Shown here: positions 46,101 through 54,673 of the stretch, in pieces | How the letters are laid out: every line of letters starts with the position of its first letter | Position numbering within the stretch: position 1 is the first letter of the stretch | Assembly (NCBI RefSeq): GCF_014199305.1 | Contig: NZ_JACIJK010000012.1 | Span: 1-64,000, forward strand | DNA: 64,000 nt | Direction of reading: 5' to 3' | DNA from: Sphingomonas aerophila | Lineage (GTDB): Bacteria > Pseudomonadota > Alphaproteobacteria > Sphingomonadales > Sphingomonadaceae | Notes under the pieces: generated by a model | Database searches by the model: none | What the model saw: only the letters and a program-made list of their open reading frames with translations | What the model was told of the DNA's origin: nothing | Position numbers and translations under genes: made by a program

Positions 46101-46240
46101 GCCTGTACTTCAAGGTCGACAATCTGTTCGACCATGATCCCGAGCCCTCGCCGCAGACCAACACCGGCCTGGACGTGAACCCCGCGCTGTATGACACGCT
46201 GGGTCGCACCTATCGCATCGGTGTCCGGTTCAATTTCTGA
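43127..46240 (+). CDS. TonB-dependent outer-membrane receptor
   Basis: A 1037-residue receptor. ATG 43127 follows GGGGAGATGGAAC and opens a signal peptide (about residues 1-36, LAAALAITPAAAQ). A Thr/Pro/Ala-rich stretch (residues 37-100) precedes the plug domain, which starts VVVTGTRITSSGFAAPTPTTVIGEDQI, with DVVVTG as the probable TonB box. The barrel runs to the C-terminal YRIGVRFNF aromatic ending. Receptors of this SusC-unlike sphingomonad type import oligosaccharides or sugar acids. Its place directly behind paralog B and the aldonate genes makes it the likely importer for that locus, by context only. Confidence 0.9.
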   Translation: MGNFKKTDGPGFGVRSTTVSLVALAAALAITPAAAQTTTTPTTPADQATTAAPQAGQAVPDAAGVPESTQSADPAAPPQLTAPNSPADGTADQQGTPTAQPDVVVTGTRITSSGFAAPTPTTVIGEDQILKNAQPNLFNTIAQLPSLQGSTGAATGTFSTSSGTQGLSSFSLRGLGTIRTLTLLDGQRVVGANVSGVPDVSLFPQLLVKRVDVVNGGASASYGSDAVGGVINFITDTRFTGIKGNVQGGITTYGDDESVLAQLAVGKSFAEDRLHVILSGEYNHENGVGPGDFGTDLAGGRDWYRATTLLNTGQTNNGSPQFVYSDYAQPYQYARYGLINNGPLQGIAFAPDGTPFNFNYGSNGRPTGTGSVTGCYPGNAFCVGGDLSGAPGSGASLKSELQRAVGYGRIGYEFADNNEFYVTVNVAQVKSSNQPSPGYNRPNLTVQCANPFLPQLIRDRCTTAGITQFNFGSSNANLPNTRVYTDRKQYRFVAGAKGQQEVFGTNWAYDIFYEHGTTISDINVNNVILQNRYVAATNAITLNGAVVCADPVARAAGCQPINIFGNFAPSAAAKEYIQPGAGPFQHTKLTQDVSSVNISGEPFSLWAGPVSVAFGGEARREFYRVNADPYGAGVTAISPDSADYPADPLLNRPLGSNWAAGNYKNGRGVYTVYEGFGEVNIPLLNSDGAGRANLNAAGRGTHYSTSGTVWSWKVGGTWDLPIDGFRLRAVTSRDVRAPNLSELFAAPTVTTLPSFNNPFTNSAVQIFQNTVGNPNLRPEIARNTELGVVLSRPSWLPGLSVSFDYYKIKLNGVVSTLSPDQIVRFCFEGNQTFCNGFVLNSPVQGGNFVNVQPFNLASWKTDGFDIEASYQWRRPLGLPGDFTVRALGTHVNKFLVNAGIAGVDTVDNAGANSGAIPDWKWLAVQTYSNDLFSLFLQERWFSDGVFGNQYVVCSAGNCPQSTGNHPTINRNKMPGAFYMDVGGSVNVTKQGSLYFKVDNLFDHDPEPSPQTNTGLDVNPALYDTLGRTYRIGVRFNF

Positions 46241-46360
46241 TGCCGGCCACCGCGGCGCTGCGGTAGTGTGAACGATGCGGATCGCGGGGAGGGCCGAGTG
46301 CCTTTCCCGCGATCTTCGTTTAAAGCACAGCGGGGAGCGAACCACATAGGCACAAAACTG

Positions 46361-46389
46361 TTGACAACGCGACGCTGCTCAGGTACATA
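46361..46389 (+). promoter_or_regulatory. Near-consensus sigma-70 promoter before the GTA remnant
   Basis: TTGACA (46361-46366), a 17-nt spacer, and TACATA (46384-46389) match the housekeeping consensus well. It lies 91 bp before the ATG of the first GTA gene, leaving a leader that contains the hairpin at 46412-46460. Confidence 0.55.
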
Positions 46390-46411
46390 ACAGGAACGCT
46401 GGAGAATAGCG

Positions 46412-46460
46412 AGTCGGGCCGGGGTGCCTGGGCAGAGGCCCGGGTGCCGCCGGCCCGACT
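46412..46460 (+). promoter_or_regulatory. Long 5' leader hairpin
   Basis: AGTCGGGCCGG and CCGGCCCGACT form a perfect 11-bp stem, with an inner GC-rich sub-stem (CCTGGGC/GCCCGGG-like). It falls in the presumed leader between the promoter and the ATG at 46480, ending 20 nt before that start. Possible attenuator or stability element. No T-tract follows, so it is not an intrinsic terminator. Confidence 0.4.
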
Positions 46461-46479
46461 TGCGTCCGGGGGGACGAGA

Positions 46480-47205
46480 ATGGCGCAGAGCAGAAAGGAC
46501 GGCGTGCGGCAGTTGATGCTGACGCGGCGCAAGGGCGGCTGGACGCGGCGGCAGATCGAGGCGTTCTTTGAGCACCTCGCGGCGACGTGCAATGTCGCGG
46601 CATCCGCAGCGGCGGCGCGGATCGACGCGACGGCCGCGTATCGCTGGCGTCGGCGCGATCCTGTGTTTGCGCGGCTGTGGGAGCAGGCGCTGGATGAGGG
46701 CGCGGACCGGCTGGAGATGCTCGCCATGGCGCGAGCGTTGCGGGCGGCGAGCGAGGATGCGCCGGGCGCTGACGACGACGGGCGCGAAAGCGGCGGTGGA
46801 TCGGGCGCGGCGGGTGCGGAGGGGGTTCCGAGCGCTGGGGAGGCACGGGTGGATGCTGGCGTGGGTGGTGGCAGCGTGGGTGATGAACGCTGCCGCCCGG
46901 CGCTGGCTGACAACCCCTCTGCCAAGGGTCGGAAGGTCCGCATGCAGGTTGGTGCGAACAAGCAGGCGGCTGGGCGGGGCGTCCCTTCCGCCAAGCGCGG
47001 GGGGATCGTCGGGCGGCAGGCGGCTGGCGATGCGGGCGACAAGATCGACCTCACCCAGGCGATGAAGATCGCGGCAGCGCGTGACGCGCGGGTGCGGCGG
47101 ACGGGGCGCGAGACGCCGGTGGCGATGATGCCCGCCGACGAACTGGAGCGCGCGCTGCTGCGGCGGCTGGCGGCGGTGGAGAAGCGGCTGGCGGCGCGGG
47201 CGTGA
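46480..47205 (+). CDS. GTA-cluster first gene, terminase small-subunit-like DNA-binding protein
   Basis: A 241-residue protein. ATG 46480 follows GGGGGGACGAGA. The N-terminal domain (about residues 15-75, RKGGWTRRQIEAFFEHLAATCNVAASAAAARIDATAAYRWRR) looks like a HTH domain of small terminase type. The middle (90-165) is Gly/Asp-rich and low in complexity, and the C-terminus has a coiled-coil-like DELERALLRRLAAVEKRLAA. In sphingomonad GTA clusters a protein of this kind comes before the large terminase (from memory). Here the large terminase and capsid genes are missing. The gene looks intact and has its own promoter. Confidence 0.6.
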   Translation: MAQSRKDGVRQLMLTRRKGGWTRRQIEAFFEHLAATCNVAASAAAARIDATAAYRWRRRDPVFARLWEQALDEGADRLEMLAMARALRAASEDAPGADDDGRESGGGSGAAGAEGVPSAGEARVDAGVGGGSVGDERCRPALADNPSAKGRKVRMQVGANKQAAGRGVPSAKRGGIVGRQAAGDAGDKIDLTQAMKIAAARDARVRRTGRETPVAMMPADELERALLRRLAAVEKRLAARA

Positions 47206-47644
47206 ACGGGGGCCGCCCGGTGCGAGGCACTGGTGCGGTTTGGGCGCTGCGTCGGCTGGATCGAACCTGGTGGGCGGGCACGCGCCCGAAAGGCGACGCG
47301 CTTGGATGGCGGCTCTTGGTTCGGTCCTGATCGTGGCGCCAGCCCGGTGCGGGCGCTGGGCGAGCGGCGGCTGTGTTGGCCGGATTGGGCCCTTCCCAGA
47401 AGCAGCGGCACGATCTTTTCGCGTGAGGGAGAGCGGCACGTCGTGGTGCCCCGCAACGAATGGCGGCTGCGTTGAGCGGGATGCGGGTCCGGTCGCGATG
47501 CGCCGGGTGGTCGCGGCGGACGGTGCGACGCTGACGCTGGATGCTGCCTGGCCGGTAGAGGACGCCTATGCCGACGGGCTGTTGCGCTGGTTTGGCGGGC
47601 GGAACGGCGGGCTGGAGGGAGCGATCGCGCGATCCGGCGCGTGA
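47206..47644 (+). pseudogene. Decayed phage/GTA tail-gene fragment (DUF2163-like)
   Basis: Reading ends with RRVVAADGATLTLDAAW then YADGLLRWFGGRNGGLEGAI, which fits the strand pattern of DUF2163-type GTA tail proteins. The upstream part cannot be read in one frame and has no start. The sequence then runs directly into the 3' part of the GTA tail/host-specificity gene near 47,636-47,650 in another frame. Both ends mark deletions. The DUF2163 identification is tentative. Confidence 0.45.
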
Positions 47645-48914
47645 TTATCAGGCGGGCGTGCAGCGGGCGCGGCGTCCCGGTGCGGGCGATGCTGACGAGC
47701 GGGTGGAGGTTCCAGCCGCGATGGCGGGGACGCAGGCAAAGACGCTGGCAGCGGCCCTGCTCGCCAGGCGCGAGGTCGAGCGGACGCGGCGAACGGTGAT
47801 GCCCGGGCTGGCAGGGCTGGCGATCGGTCCTGGCGAGCGCGTGGCGATCGCAGGAGAGCCGGGGGTCTGGCGAGTGGCGGAGGCCAGTGTCGAGCAGATG
47901 GCGCCGCGGCTGACGCTGGTGCCGGTGACGCCGCCCCAGGCGCCGGCAACACGCGCCGATAGCGGGCAGGTGATGGCCGCACCCGACCTGACGATCGGGC
48001 GGACGCTGCTGCACGCGGTCGAGCTGCCGCCGCTGGACGACGTCGCGCTCGCGGCGCCACGCCTGGCAGTAATTGCGTCGGGCAGCGGTGCGGGGTGGAG
48101 GCGGGCGGCGCTGTTGATCAGTGCCGACGACGGGGCGAGCTGGCAGGCGGCCGGCGCCACCGCCGCACCCGCGGTAATGGGTCGCGTCATCGATCCGCCG
48201 GGTGCTGGCCCTTCGACACTGTTCGATGCGGGCGCGTCGCTGGTGGTCGAGCTTGCACATCGGGACATGGAACTGGCCGACGCGGACGACCGGAGGCTCG
48301 ATGGCGGGGCCAATCTGGCGCTGGTCGGTGATGAGCTGCTCCAGTTCGGGCACGCTGCGCCCGTCGGCGAAGGGCGGTGGCGCTTGTCGCGATTGCTGCG
48401 CGGGCGGCGCGGCACGGAGGGGGCGATCGGAACTGCGCGAGCCGGGGACCGGTTCGCGGTTCTGGAACCCGATACCGTGCGGCTGATCGACCTGCCCCTC
48501 GCATCGCCGGGCGGCAGGGTGACGGTGATGGCCACGGGCCTGGGCGACGATGACGGACCCGCGCTGGCCGAGGCGGCCGTGACGGGTGCGTCGGTGGTGC
48601 CGCCCTCGCCCATGGACCTGCGGGCAGAGGTGACGAGCGGCGGCGGGCGGCTGTTGCGATGGCGGCGGCGCAGCCGGCTTGGCTGGCGCTGGCTCGACGG
48701 CGCCGATGCGCCACTGGCTGAGGAAGCGGAGCGGTACCGGGTGACGCTGCACCTGCCGGACGGCGGCGTTCGCGAGTTCGAGACCGATACACCGGCGATC
48801 GACATCGGTGCCGTCGAATTGAGCGGCGGAGCAGTGCTGGCACGGGTGAGGCAGCGCGGAACGCTGGGCCTGTCGCGCTTTGCCGAAATCTGGATGGGGG
48901 AAGATGACGTATGA
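47568..48914 (+). pseudogene. C-terminal part of the GTA host-specificity/tail protein
   Basis: The real homology begins near ARDYQAGVQRARRPG (about 47,640); codons before that are the DUF2163-like piece out of frame. The chain continues with AGTQAKTLAAALLARREVE and a long beta-rich region to EIWMGEDDV, typical of the C-terminal third of the large GTA TIM-barrel/baseplate-like tail protein, normally over 1000 residues. About 425 residues remain, with no start of their own. The stop overlaps the next gene (ATGA), so the original operon order is kept at this end. Confidence 0.65.
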
Positions 48915-49411
48915 GCAACGTAACCGCGCGGCTGGGCTTGCCGATGCTGGAGGCAGGCCAGGCACAAAAGGAACTTACCCATAATGAGGCGCTGGCCACC
49001 ATCGACCTGGCGGTCTGGTCGAGCGTGGAAGGGGCGGAGCGCAACGACCCGCCCGCGGAACCGACGGCCGGGAAGTGTTGGCTGGTCGGTTCCGCGCCGA
49101 CCGGGGCCTGGAGCGGGATGACCGACGCGATCGCCGGCTGGACGGCGGGCGGGTGGCGGTTCATTCTTCCGGTGGACGGCATGTCGGTGTGGGACTCGGG
49201 ACGAAAACTGACCTGGCGCTGGTCCGGGGCGGCGTGGAAACCCGGCGAGGTGACGGGAACCCGGCTGATCCTGGGCGGCACGCAGGTGGTCGGCGCTCAG
49301 GGAACCGCAATTGCCGCGCCGGCGGGCGGGAACGTCGCGGATACGGAAGCTCGCCTGGCGGTTGTGTCCATCCTTGCCGCACTTCGCCTGCACGGGCTTA
49401 TCGCACCGTGA
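48911..49411 (+). CDS. DUF2793 protein, last gene of the GTA cluster
   Basis: A 166-residue protein. The DUF2793 signature MSNVTARLGLPMLEAGQAQ then KELTHNEALATIDLAVWS at the N-terminus and GKCWLVG, with IAGWTAGGWRFI repeats in the middle. It is found at the end of GTA and prophage tail clusters in this group. It overlaps the tail-protein stop by 4 nt (ATGA). It looks intact although the structural genes upstream are gone. A tail-fibre or particle-associated role is expected for the family. Confidence 0.82.
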   Translation: MSNVTARLGLPMLEAGQAQKELTHNEALATIDLAVWSSVEGAERNDPPAEPTAGKCWLVGSAPTGAWSGMTDAIAGWTAGGWRFILPVDGMSVWDSGRKLTWRWSGAAWKPGEVTGTRLILGGTQVVGAQGTAIAAPAGGNVADTEARLAVVSILAALRLHGLIAP

Positions 49412-49542
49412 GTTCCCCGTGCGGGTATCCGGGGTTGTTGCCGTTGTGCAACAGTGCCGGCTTTTGTCATCTTGCGGCGCAACCAAGCCTCGCGTAGACA
49501 GTTAGCGCTGTCCGAACAGGACATCCTAGAAAGGGGATTAAG

Positions 49543-50637
49543 ATGCGGAAGCTTGCCGTCGTACTGGCACTCGCCTCGACTGCACTCGCTTCGCCTGCGC
49601 TGGCCCGCGATAACTCGTGGTACGTTGGCGTAGAAGGCGGAGCGATGATCGTCGAAGACATCGACTATGACATTGGCGCCGTTCGCAACGCCGGAAGCGT
49701 TGATCATGACTATGGCTTCGACGTCGATGGCGTCGTCGGCTACGACTTCGGTGCGATCCGCATCGAGACCGAGGTTGGCTATCGTCGTGCAACGGTGGAC
49801 TCGTTCCGCTCCACGACCGCGACCACCGGCTTCGGCACCGGTCAGTTCGACTATGCCGGCGGTTCCACCTCTGCCCTCAGCTTCATGCTGAACGGCTTGC
49901 TGGACTTCGGTGAAGACGACGGCATTCAGGGCTTCGTCGGCGGCGGTGTCGGTGTTGCTCGCGTGAAGGCCAATTATGGCCTGCGTCGCAGCGCTGACTT
50001 CCTCGACGACTCCGACACGGTCTTCGCTTGGCAGGGCCTGGCGGGTATCCGCGCTCCGCTGACCGATCGTGTTGACGCGACGCTGAAGTATCGCTTCTTC
50101 AACGCGGACGATGTGAAGCTGTTCGACGTTGGCAACAACTCGTTCAACGGCCGGTATCGCTCGCACAGCATCCTGGGCGGCCTGACCTACAACTTCGGTG
50201 AGCCGACCCCGCCGCCGCCGCCGCCGGTTGCTGAAACGCCGCCGCCGCCGCCGCCGGTCGAAGTTGCTCCGCCGCCGCCCCCGCCGTGCTCGCCTGGCCC
50301 GTTCATCGTGTTCTTCGAATGGGACAAGTCGGACGTCACGCCGGAAGCAGCGTCGATTCTCGACAACGCGGTTACCCAGTATCAGAGCTGCGGTAACGCG
50401 CAGGTCATGCTGGCCGGCCACGCCGACCGTTCGGGCGCCGCGACGTACAACGTCGGTCTGTCCCAGCGTCGCGCCGATGCGGTGAAGAGCTACCTGTCGG
50501 GTCGCTCGATCCCCGCTGGCAGCATCACGACCGAAGCGTTCGGCGAGAGCCGTCCGCGCGTCGAGACTGCCGACGGCGTTCGCGAAGTGCAGAACCGTCG
50601 CGTGGAAGTGACCTACGGCCCGGGTTCGGGTCAGTAA
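49543..50637 (+). CDS. OmpA-family porin with proline-rich linker
   Basis: A 364-residue outer-membrane protein: signal peptide (MRKLAVVLALASTALASPALA), an eight-strand beta-barrel (about residues 22-220, opening NSWYVGVEGGAMIV and closing HSILGGLTYNF), a linker of repeated Pro runs (about 222-250), then an OmpA-C peptidoglycan-binding domain (FFEWDKSDVTPEAASILDNA, GHADRSGAATYNVGLSQRRADAVKSYL, VQNRRVEV). RBS GAAAGGGG. It is the first normal core gene after the GTA remnant, and the terminator at 50660 follows it. Confidence 0.95.
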   Translation: MRKLAVVLALASTALASPALARDNSWYVGVEGGAMIVEDIDYDIGAVRNAGSVDHDYGFDVDGVVGYDFGAIRIETEVGYRRATVDSFRSTTATTGFGTGQFDYAGGSTSALSFMLNGLLDFGEDDGIQGFVGGGVGVARVKANYGLRRSADFLDDSDTVFAWQGLAGIRAPLTDRVDATLKYRFFNADDVKLFDVGNNSFNGRYRSHSILGGLTYNFGEPTPPPPPPVAETPPPPPPVEVAPPPPPPCSPGPFIVFFEWDKSDVTPEAASILDNAVTQYQSCGNAQVMLAGHADRSGAATYNVGLSQRRADAVKSYLSGRSIPAGSITTEAFGESRPRVETADGVREVQNRRVEVTYGPGSGQ

Positions 50638-50659
50638 TCTTCCACTTGCGTGGTTTCAG

Positions 50660-50691
50660 AGGGAGGTCGGCGAGAGCCGGCCTCCCTTTCT
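50660..50691 (+). terminator. Rho-independent terminator of the ompA gene
   Basis: AGGGAGGTCGGC and GCCGGCCTCCCT form a 12-bp stem (one G-U pair) with a 4-nt loop, followed by TTCT. It starts 23 nt after the ompA stop codon. Confidence 0.75.
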
Positions 50692-51771
50692 GTTTGGGGG
50701 CTGTGGGAAAGAGCTGAAAGCGGCCTTGCAGTTGCAGAGGGGTCGCAGACGGTCTGGACGTCCGGCTTCGATCCGGGCGGAAGCGAAATTGGTGGCGCAC
50801 GGCGACGCGCTGGTTGCGAAGCTGGCCCGCAGAGCGCCTTCGCGACGGGATGTCTGCGAGAAGATTTATGGTGAGCGTGTCGTTGTGCCGCTGCTCCTTG
50901 GCCAGGCGATACAGGACGTGTGTCGCTGAAAGTTGGCGGTAAGGCTGAGCCGTTCCACGCGACCGAGCATGCAGGGCTTTCAGTGACTGTCGTATGGCGA
51001 CTACGGCCGGCGACTAGGTTGGGCAGCGGGCGCCGGTGCGGGTTGCTGCTCTGTTTAGACTCCGGACAATTCCCTGCCGACGCGGCCAGGCTTGCGGGTG
51101 CACCTGCGCCTGAGCGGTGCGCGGGGCCTCGTTGCGGCGCCCTCAGCTTTGGTGATCACCTTGGCTCGTCACCCGACATGATGCTGCCAGGAACCGCTGT
51201 GCAGCGGCGGGCCTTGATGGTCGGATCTATCGGGTGCTTTCAAGGCCCGCTTCAGCGATCCGACTGCTGCTGCAAAGGCGTTTCCGCCCGGACGCTTACA
51301 TAGTCCCGGTTCCCCGATAGGCCGGTTCGGAAGCTTAATTGGGGCGACGTGTCTGGCATCCACGCGACCAGACAGACCTGCACTGACGCGCAAAGCCAAG
51401 GGCGCGGCGGCGTTCCACGTCCGCGAGATACGACGTGTAGGGTTCTGCCGAGCGGCTGGTGGAGAGCTAGCCACCAGACCTCGCCGCCTCGAGCTGATCC
51501 AGCGCCGCAGGGTCCTTCAGGTTTGGGGTCGTGCTGGAACTCGCCCGCAGTAGCAGCCCCATGCGACCCCTGAGGCCGCCTGTTGCGGAAAACTGCCCTG
51601 GAACCCTAGCTGATCGCCACAACTCGAGCGCGCAGTTGCGCCGAAGCCGCGAGACCGGACCGAATAAGGATGATGGCGGGCGTGTGGACTGCCGGGACCT
51701 GGCAGGGCGACACGGCCGCATTTTATTTAACATTGTGCCAGTAGATCAAGCCGCGATGCCGTCGGCGCCGC
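50692..51771. other. Gene-poor region, no supported feature
   Basis: About 1.1 kb without a recognisable gene. Several short ORFs on both strands have no ribosome binding site or conserved pattern and look like noise. No tRNA or clear repeat was seen. It may be degraded DNA. Confidence 0.45.
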
Positions 51772-52545
51772 CTATGTTGAAGGGGAAAGCTGGGCGTCCT
51801 CTTCGATCGGCTGCGGTTCTGCTGATAGAGCGCTTGCCAGCCATTGCGGCAATACGGCGTCGCCCAGTGTCTCGACACGCCGATGGACCACCATGAGGCC
51901 GAGCCCAGGATAGTGAGCCGTGGCGCGGTCGTCCGGTTGGTCGGGCGCGACCACCAGGCGTCGGTTGACCTTGGCGCGATAGTGCATGCGGGCGGTGTTT
52001 TCCTGGCCCACATAACAGCCCTTGGTGAAGCTTACCCCCTGGAGTTCGGCCGCGTTACACTCCAGCCAGAGTATTTGGCCGTCCCCAAGCTCTGCCGTTC
52101 CTTCGGCGACGCCGTTGGCAAGTCGGTGAGCAAGCCAACCGGTCGCTGGGGCCGATGGGGGCGCCAGCCAGCGCCACCCCAGGGCCGAAAGCCGCGGATC
52201 TGGAACAGCGCCGGAGTGACTCGGCCGATCTCGCGACCAGTGAACGGCGAGGGCAGGCTCAGGCACGATCGTGATCGGGCGGCGTAGGCGATATAGGGTC
52301 AGGCGGCGTTGGAGAGCGTCCATCCGGTCAGCTTCGGCATCGACCAGGATGTCGTCGGCATCCGCCCAGAGCAGCATGTCGAACAGGACCTTGCCCTGCG
52401 GCGTCAAAAGGGCCGTCCAGACCGGCAGCGCCCCGGTCACGTCATTGGTCACGAGCCCTTGCAGAAAGCCGCGTACGTCCGGGCCCGACAGCCGGAGCAG
52501 AGCGCGATCGGCGAGCGTGGTCGCCGCGGGGGTGGCCTCATCCAT
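51772..52545 (-). CDS. ygfZ: YgfZ/CAF17-type folate-binding protein
   Basis: A 257-residue protein of the aminomethyltransferase-like fold. The hallmark KGCYVGQE (Cys in the conserved motif) is visible in GVSFTKGCYVGQENTARMHYR. YgfZ helps assemble or repair iron-sulfur clusters in some enzymes and binds folate. Start ATG 52545 (MDEATPAATTLADRALLRLSGPD); the longer reading from 52620 overlaps the pyrC promoter. Divergent from pyrC with a 43-bp gap. Confidence 0.9.
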   Translation of the reverse strand: MDEATPAATTLADRALLRLSGPDVRGFLQGLVTNDVTGALPVWTALLTPQGKVLFDMLLWADADDILVDAEADRMDALQRRLTLYRLRRPITIVPEPALAVHWSRDRPSHSGAVPDPRLSALGWRWLAPPSAPATGWLAHRLANGVAEGTAELGDGQILWLECNAAELQGVSFTKGCYVGQENTARMHYRAKVNRRLVVAPDQPDDRATAHYPGLGLMVVHRRVETLGDAVLPQWLASALSAEPQPIEEDAQLSPST

Positions 52546-52588
52546 GTTGCGAAGGTAGGAAGGCGGGGAGATTGGCGAAAGGGCGGCA

Positions 52589-53911
52589 ATGAACTTCGAC
52601 CTGGTGCTGCGCGGTGGCACGGTTCACCTGCCGGGAGGCCCCGTTGCTGCGGACCTGTGGGTCTCCGATGGCCGGATCGCCGCGATCGGCGGCGCGGGGG
52701 AGGCCGGGCAGACGATCGATTGCACCGGCCTGGACATCCTGCCGGGGGTGATCGACAGCCAGGTTCACTTCCGCGAACCGGGCATGGTTCACAAGGAAGA
52801 CCTGGAGAGCGGCAGCGTCGCGGCCGTGCTGGGCGGAGTGACCGCCGTGTTCGAGATGCCCAACACGCGTCCCAATACCGACAGCGCCGAAGCGATCGGG
52901 GACAAGCTGACGCGCGCCAAGGGACGGATGTGGTGCGACCACGCCTTTTACGTCGGCGCGACCAACCGGAACGCAGCGGAACTCGCCGAACTGGAACGGT
53001 TGCCGGGAACGGCGGGCGTCAAGATCTTCATGGGTGCCTCGACCGGCGACCTGCTGGTATCGGACGACGCGCAACTGGCCACCGTGCTCGCCTCCGGGCA
53101 CCGTCGCGTCGCGATCCATGCCGAGGACGAGGCGCGGATGAACGATCGGCGCGACTATCGCGTGGCCGGCGATCCGTCATCGCACCCGGTGTGGCGAGAC
53201 GATGAGAGCGCGATCCTGGCGACGCGCCGCATCCTGTCGCTGGCCCGCGCGGCCGGGCGCCGGATCCACGTCCTGCATGTCACCACCCCCGCCGAGCTGG
53301 CTCTGCTGGGTGCTAACAAGGACATCGCGACCTGCGAAGTGACACCGCAGCACCTGACGCTGGCGGGGGAGGAGGCCTATCCGACGCTGGGCACCTTTGC
53401 ACAGATGAACCCGCCGATCCGGTCGGGCGCGCATCGCGAGGGGCTGTGGCATTGGCTGGGGCAGGGCGTGCCGGATGTGATCGGGTCGGACCACGCTCCA
53501 CATAGTCGTGAGGAAAAGGCGACCGCCTATCCGGACAGCCCGAGCGGCATGCCCGGCGTCCAGACACTGTTGCCGCTGATGCTCGACCATGTGGCGGCAG
53601 GGCGGCTGACACTGCAGCGGCTGATCGAACTGACCAGCGCAGGGCCGCAACGGATCTTTGGCATCGTCGGCAAGGGGCGGATCGCGGTCGGCTATGACGC
53701 CGATTTCAGCATCGTCGACCTGAAGGCGCGCTGGACGGTGGAGGAGAGCTGGCTGGCGTCGCGGGCGGGCTGGTCGCCATTCACCGGCCGCACCCTGACC
53801 GGGCGGCCGATCGGCACGATCGTGAGGGGCAGGGTCGCCATGTGGGACAGCGCCCTGGGCGAGGCAGCCGACGGTCAGCCGATCCGGTTCGAGTCAACCG
53901 AGTTCGGCTGA
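52589..53911 (+). CDS. pyrC: Dihydroorotase
   Basis: A 440-residue amidohydrolase of class I type. Metal-binding HFREPG (residues 60-65), the carboxylated-lysine region with GVKIFMGASTGDLLVS, His in RVAIHAEDEA and HVLHVTTP, and Asp in DVIGSDHAPHS. It makes dihydroorotate from carbamoyl aspartate in pyrimidine synthesis. Length normal. ATG 52589 after GGGCGGCA. A core gene, so this stretch is native chromosome. Confidence 0.94.
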   Translation: MNFDLVLRGGTVHLPGGPVAADLWVSDGRIAAIGGAGEAGQTIDCTGLDILPGVIDSQVHFREPGMVHKEDLESGSVAAVLGGVTAVFEMPNTRPNTDSAEAIGDKLTRAKGRMWCDHAFYVGATNRNAAELAELERLPGTAGVKIFMGASTGDLLVSDDAQLATVLASGHRRVAIHAEDEARMNDRRDYRVAGDPSSHPVWRDDESAILATRRILSLARAAGRRIHVLHVTTPAELALLGANKDIATCEVTPQHLTLAGEEAYPTLGTFAQMNPPIRSGAHREGLWHWLGQGVPDVIGSDHAPHSREEKATAYPDSPSGMPGVQTLLPLMLDHVAAGRLTLQRLIELTSAGPQRIFGIVGKGRIAVGYDADFSIVDLKARWTVEESWLASRAGWSPFTGRTLTGRPIGTIVRGRVAMWDSALGEAADGQPIRFESTEFG

Positions 53912-53920
53912 CCGGACCGG

Positions 53921-54673
53921 TTAGAAGGGCAGCACGCGCGATTTGTGGCTGAAGCGCATATAGCCGACGTTGACGCCGGCCCGCCAGCCAACACCCAGGC
54001 GAACCGGGATGAGCACGACGTTCCCGCGCCTCAGATACGTGGCGGCGAAACCGCCAACGAAATACAGCCGCCCCTCAGCGGCGGGGAAGCGGTGAAACAG
54101 CTCCTCGGTGTCGTACAGGTTATAGACGAGCACAAAGACCTTGTTCGCGTCGCCGCCTACGTCAAAGCCGAGCGACGGGCCGGTCCAGTAAACCGGCTGC
54201 TGTCCTTCGACGCGGTGGGACATGACGCCCGACCCGTAGCGCAGCCCGACAACGAACGCCCCTGACGCTTCGCGCCCGGCGATATAGGCGTTGGGCTGAC
54301 CCTGATCCTTCAGAACCTTCTCCAGGATTCCGGCGAGGCCTTGCGCGCCCTTGCCGAACACCCCCTCCGCCGCCGCGAGCAGGTCGTCGCGTTGGTAAGT
54401 GGTTTCCGCGTTGGTGGTTGCGTCGGCGCGCGCCTGGGCAGCAGGGGAGGGCACCTCCCCCTGTACCGGCGCCTGATCGGAGGGGGCCGGATCTGCCGGG
54501 GGCACGTCCGCCGGCTCGGGCCGCGGCGTTGGACGCGGTGCGCGTGCCTGTGGCTGGGGAGACAGGTCGGAGTCGATCGCCTGGTTCGGGTCAACGGTGC
54601 GGACCTGGGCCGAGGACACAGTTGCTGTGGATACCAGCACCAGGCCTGCCGCTATCCCGATCCAACCGCGCAT
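53921..54673 (-). CDS. eipA: DUF1134 envelope protein (EipA-like)
   Basis: A 250-residue exported protein: signal peptide (MRGWIGIAAGLVLVSTATVSSAQ), a Pro-rich linker (about 35-75), then the DUF1134 domain (SGAFVVGLRYGSGVMSHRVEGQQPVYWTGPSLGFDVGG through GVGWRAGVNVGYM). EipA supports cell-envelope integrity in Brucella. The start is ATG 54673 (GGAGAGTG upstream). The apparent N-terminal extension to 55138 is antisense translation of the tRNA-Ser gene and is not used. Convergent with pyrC. Confidence 0.92.
   Translation of the reverse strand: MRGWIGIAAGLVLVSTATVSSAQVRTVDPNQAIDSDLSPQPQARAPRPTPRPEPADVPPADPAPSDQAPVQGEVPSPAAQARADATTNAETTYQRDDLLAAAEGVFGKGAQGLAGILEKVLKDQGQPNAYIAGREASGAFVVGLRYGSGVMSHRVEGQQPVYWTGPSLGFDVGGDANKVFVLVYNLYDTEELFHRFPAAEGRLYFVGGFAATYLRRGNVVLIPVRLGVGWRAGVNVGYMRFSHKSRVLPF

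Noticed and set aside
46320..48965. 881-codon minus-strand ORF over the GTA remnant
   Set aside because: Arg/Pro/Ser/Ala-rich shadow of GC-rich plus-strand coding DNA, with no start signal or domain.
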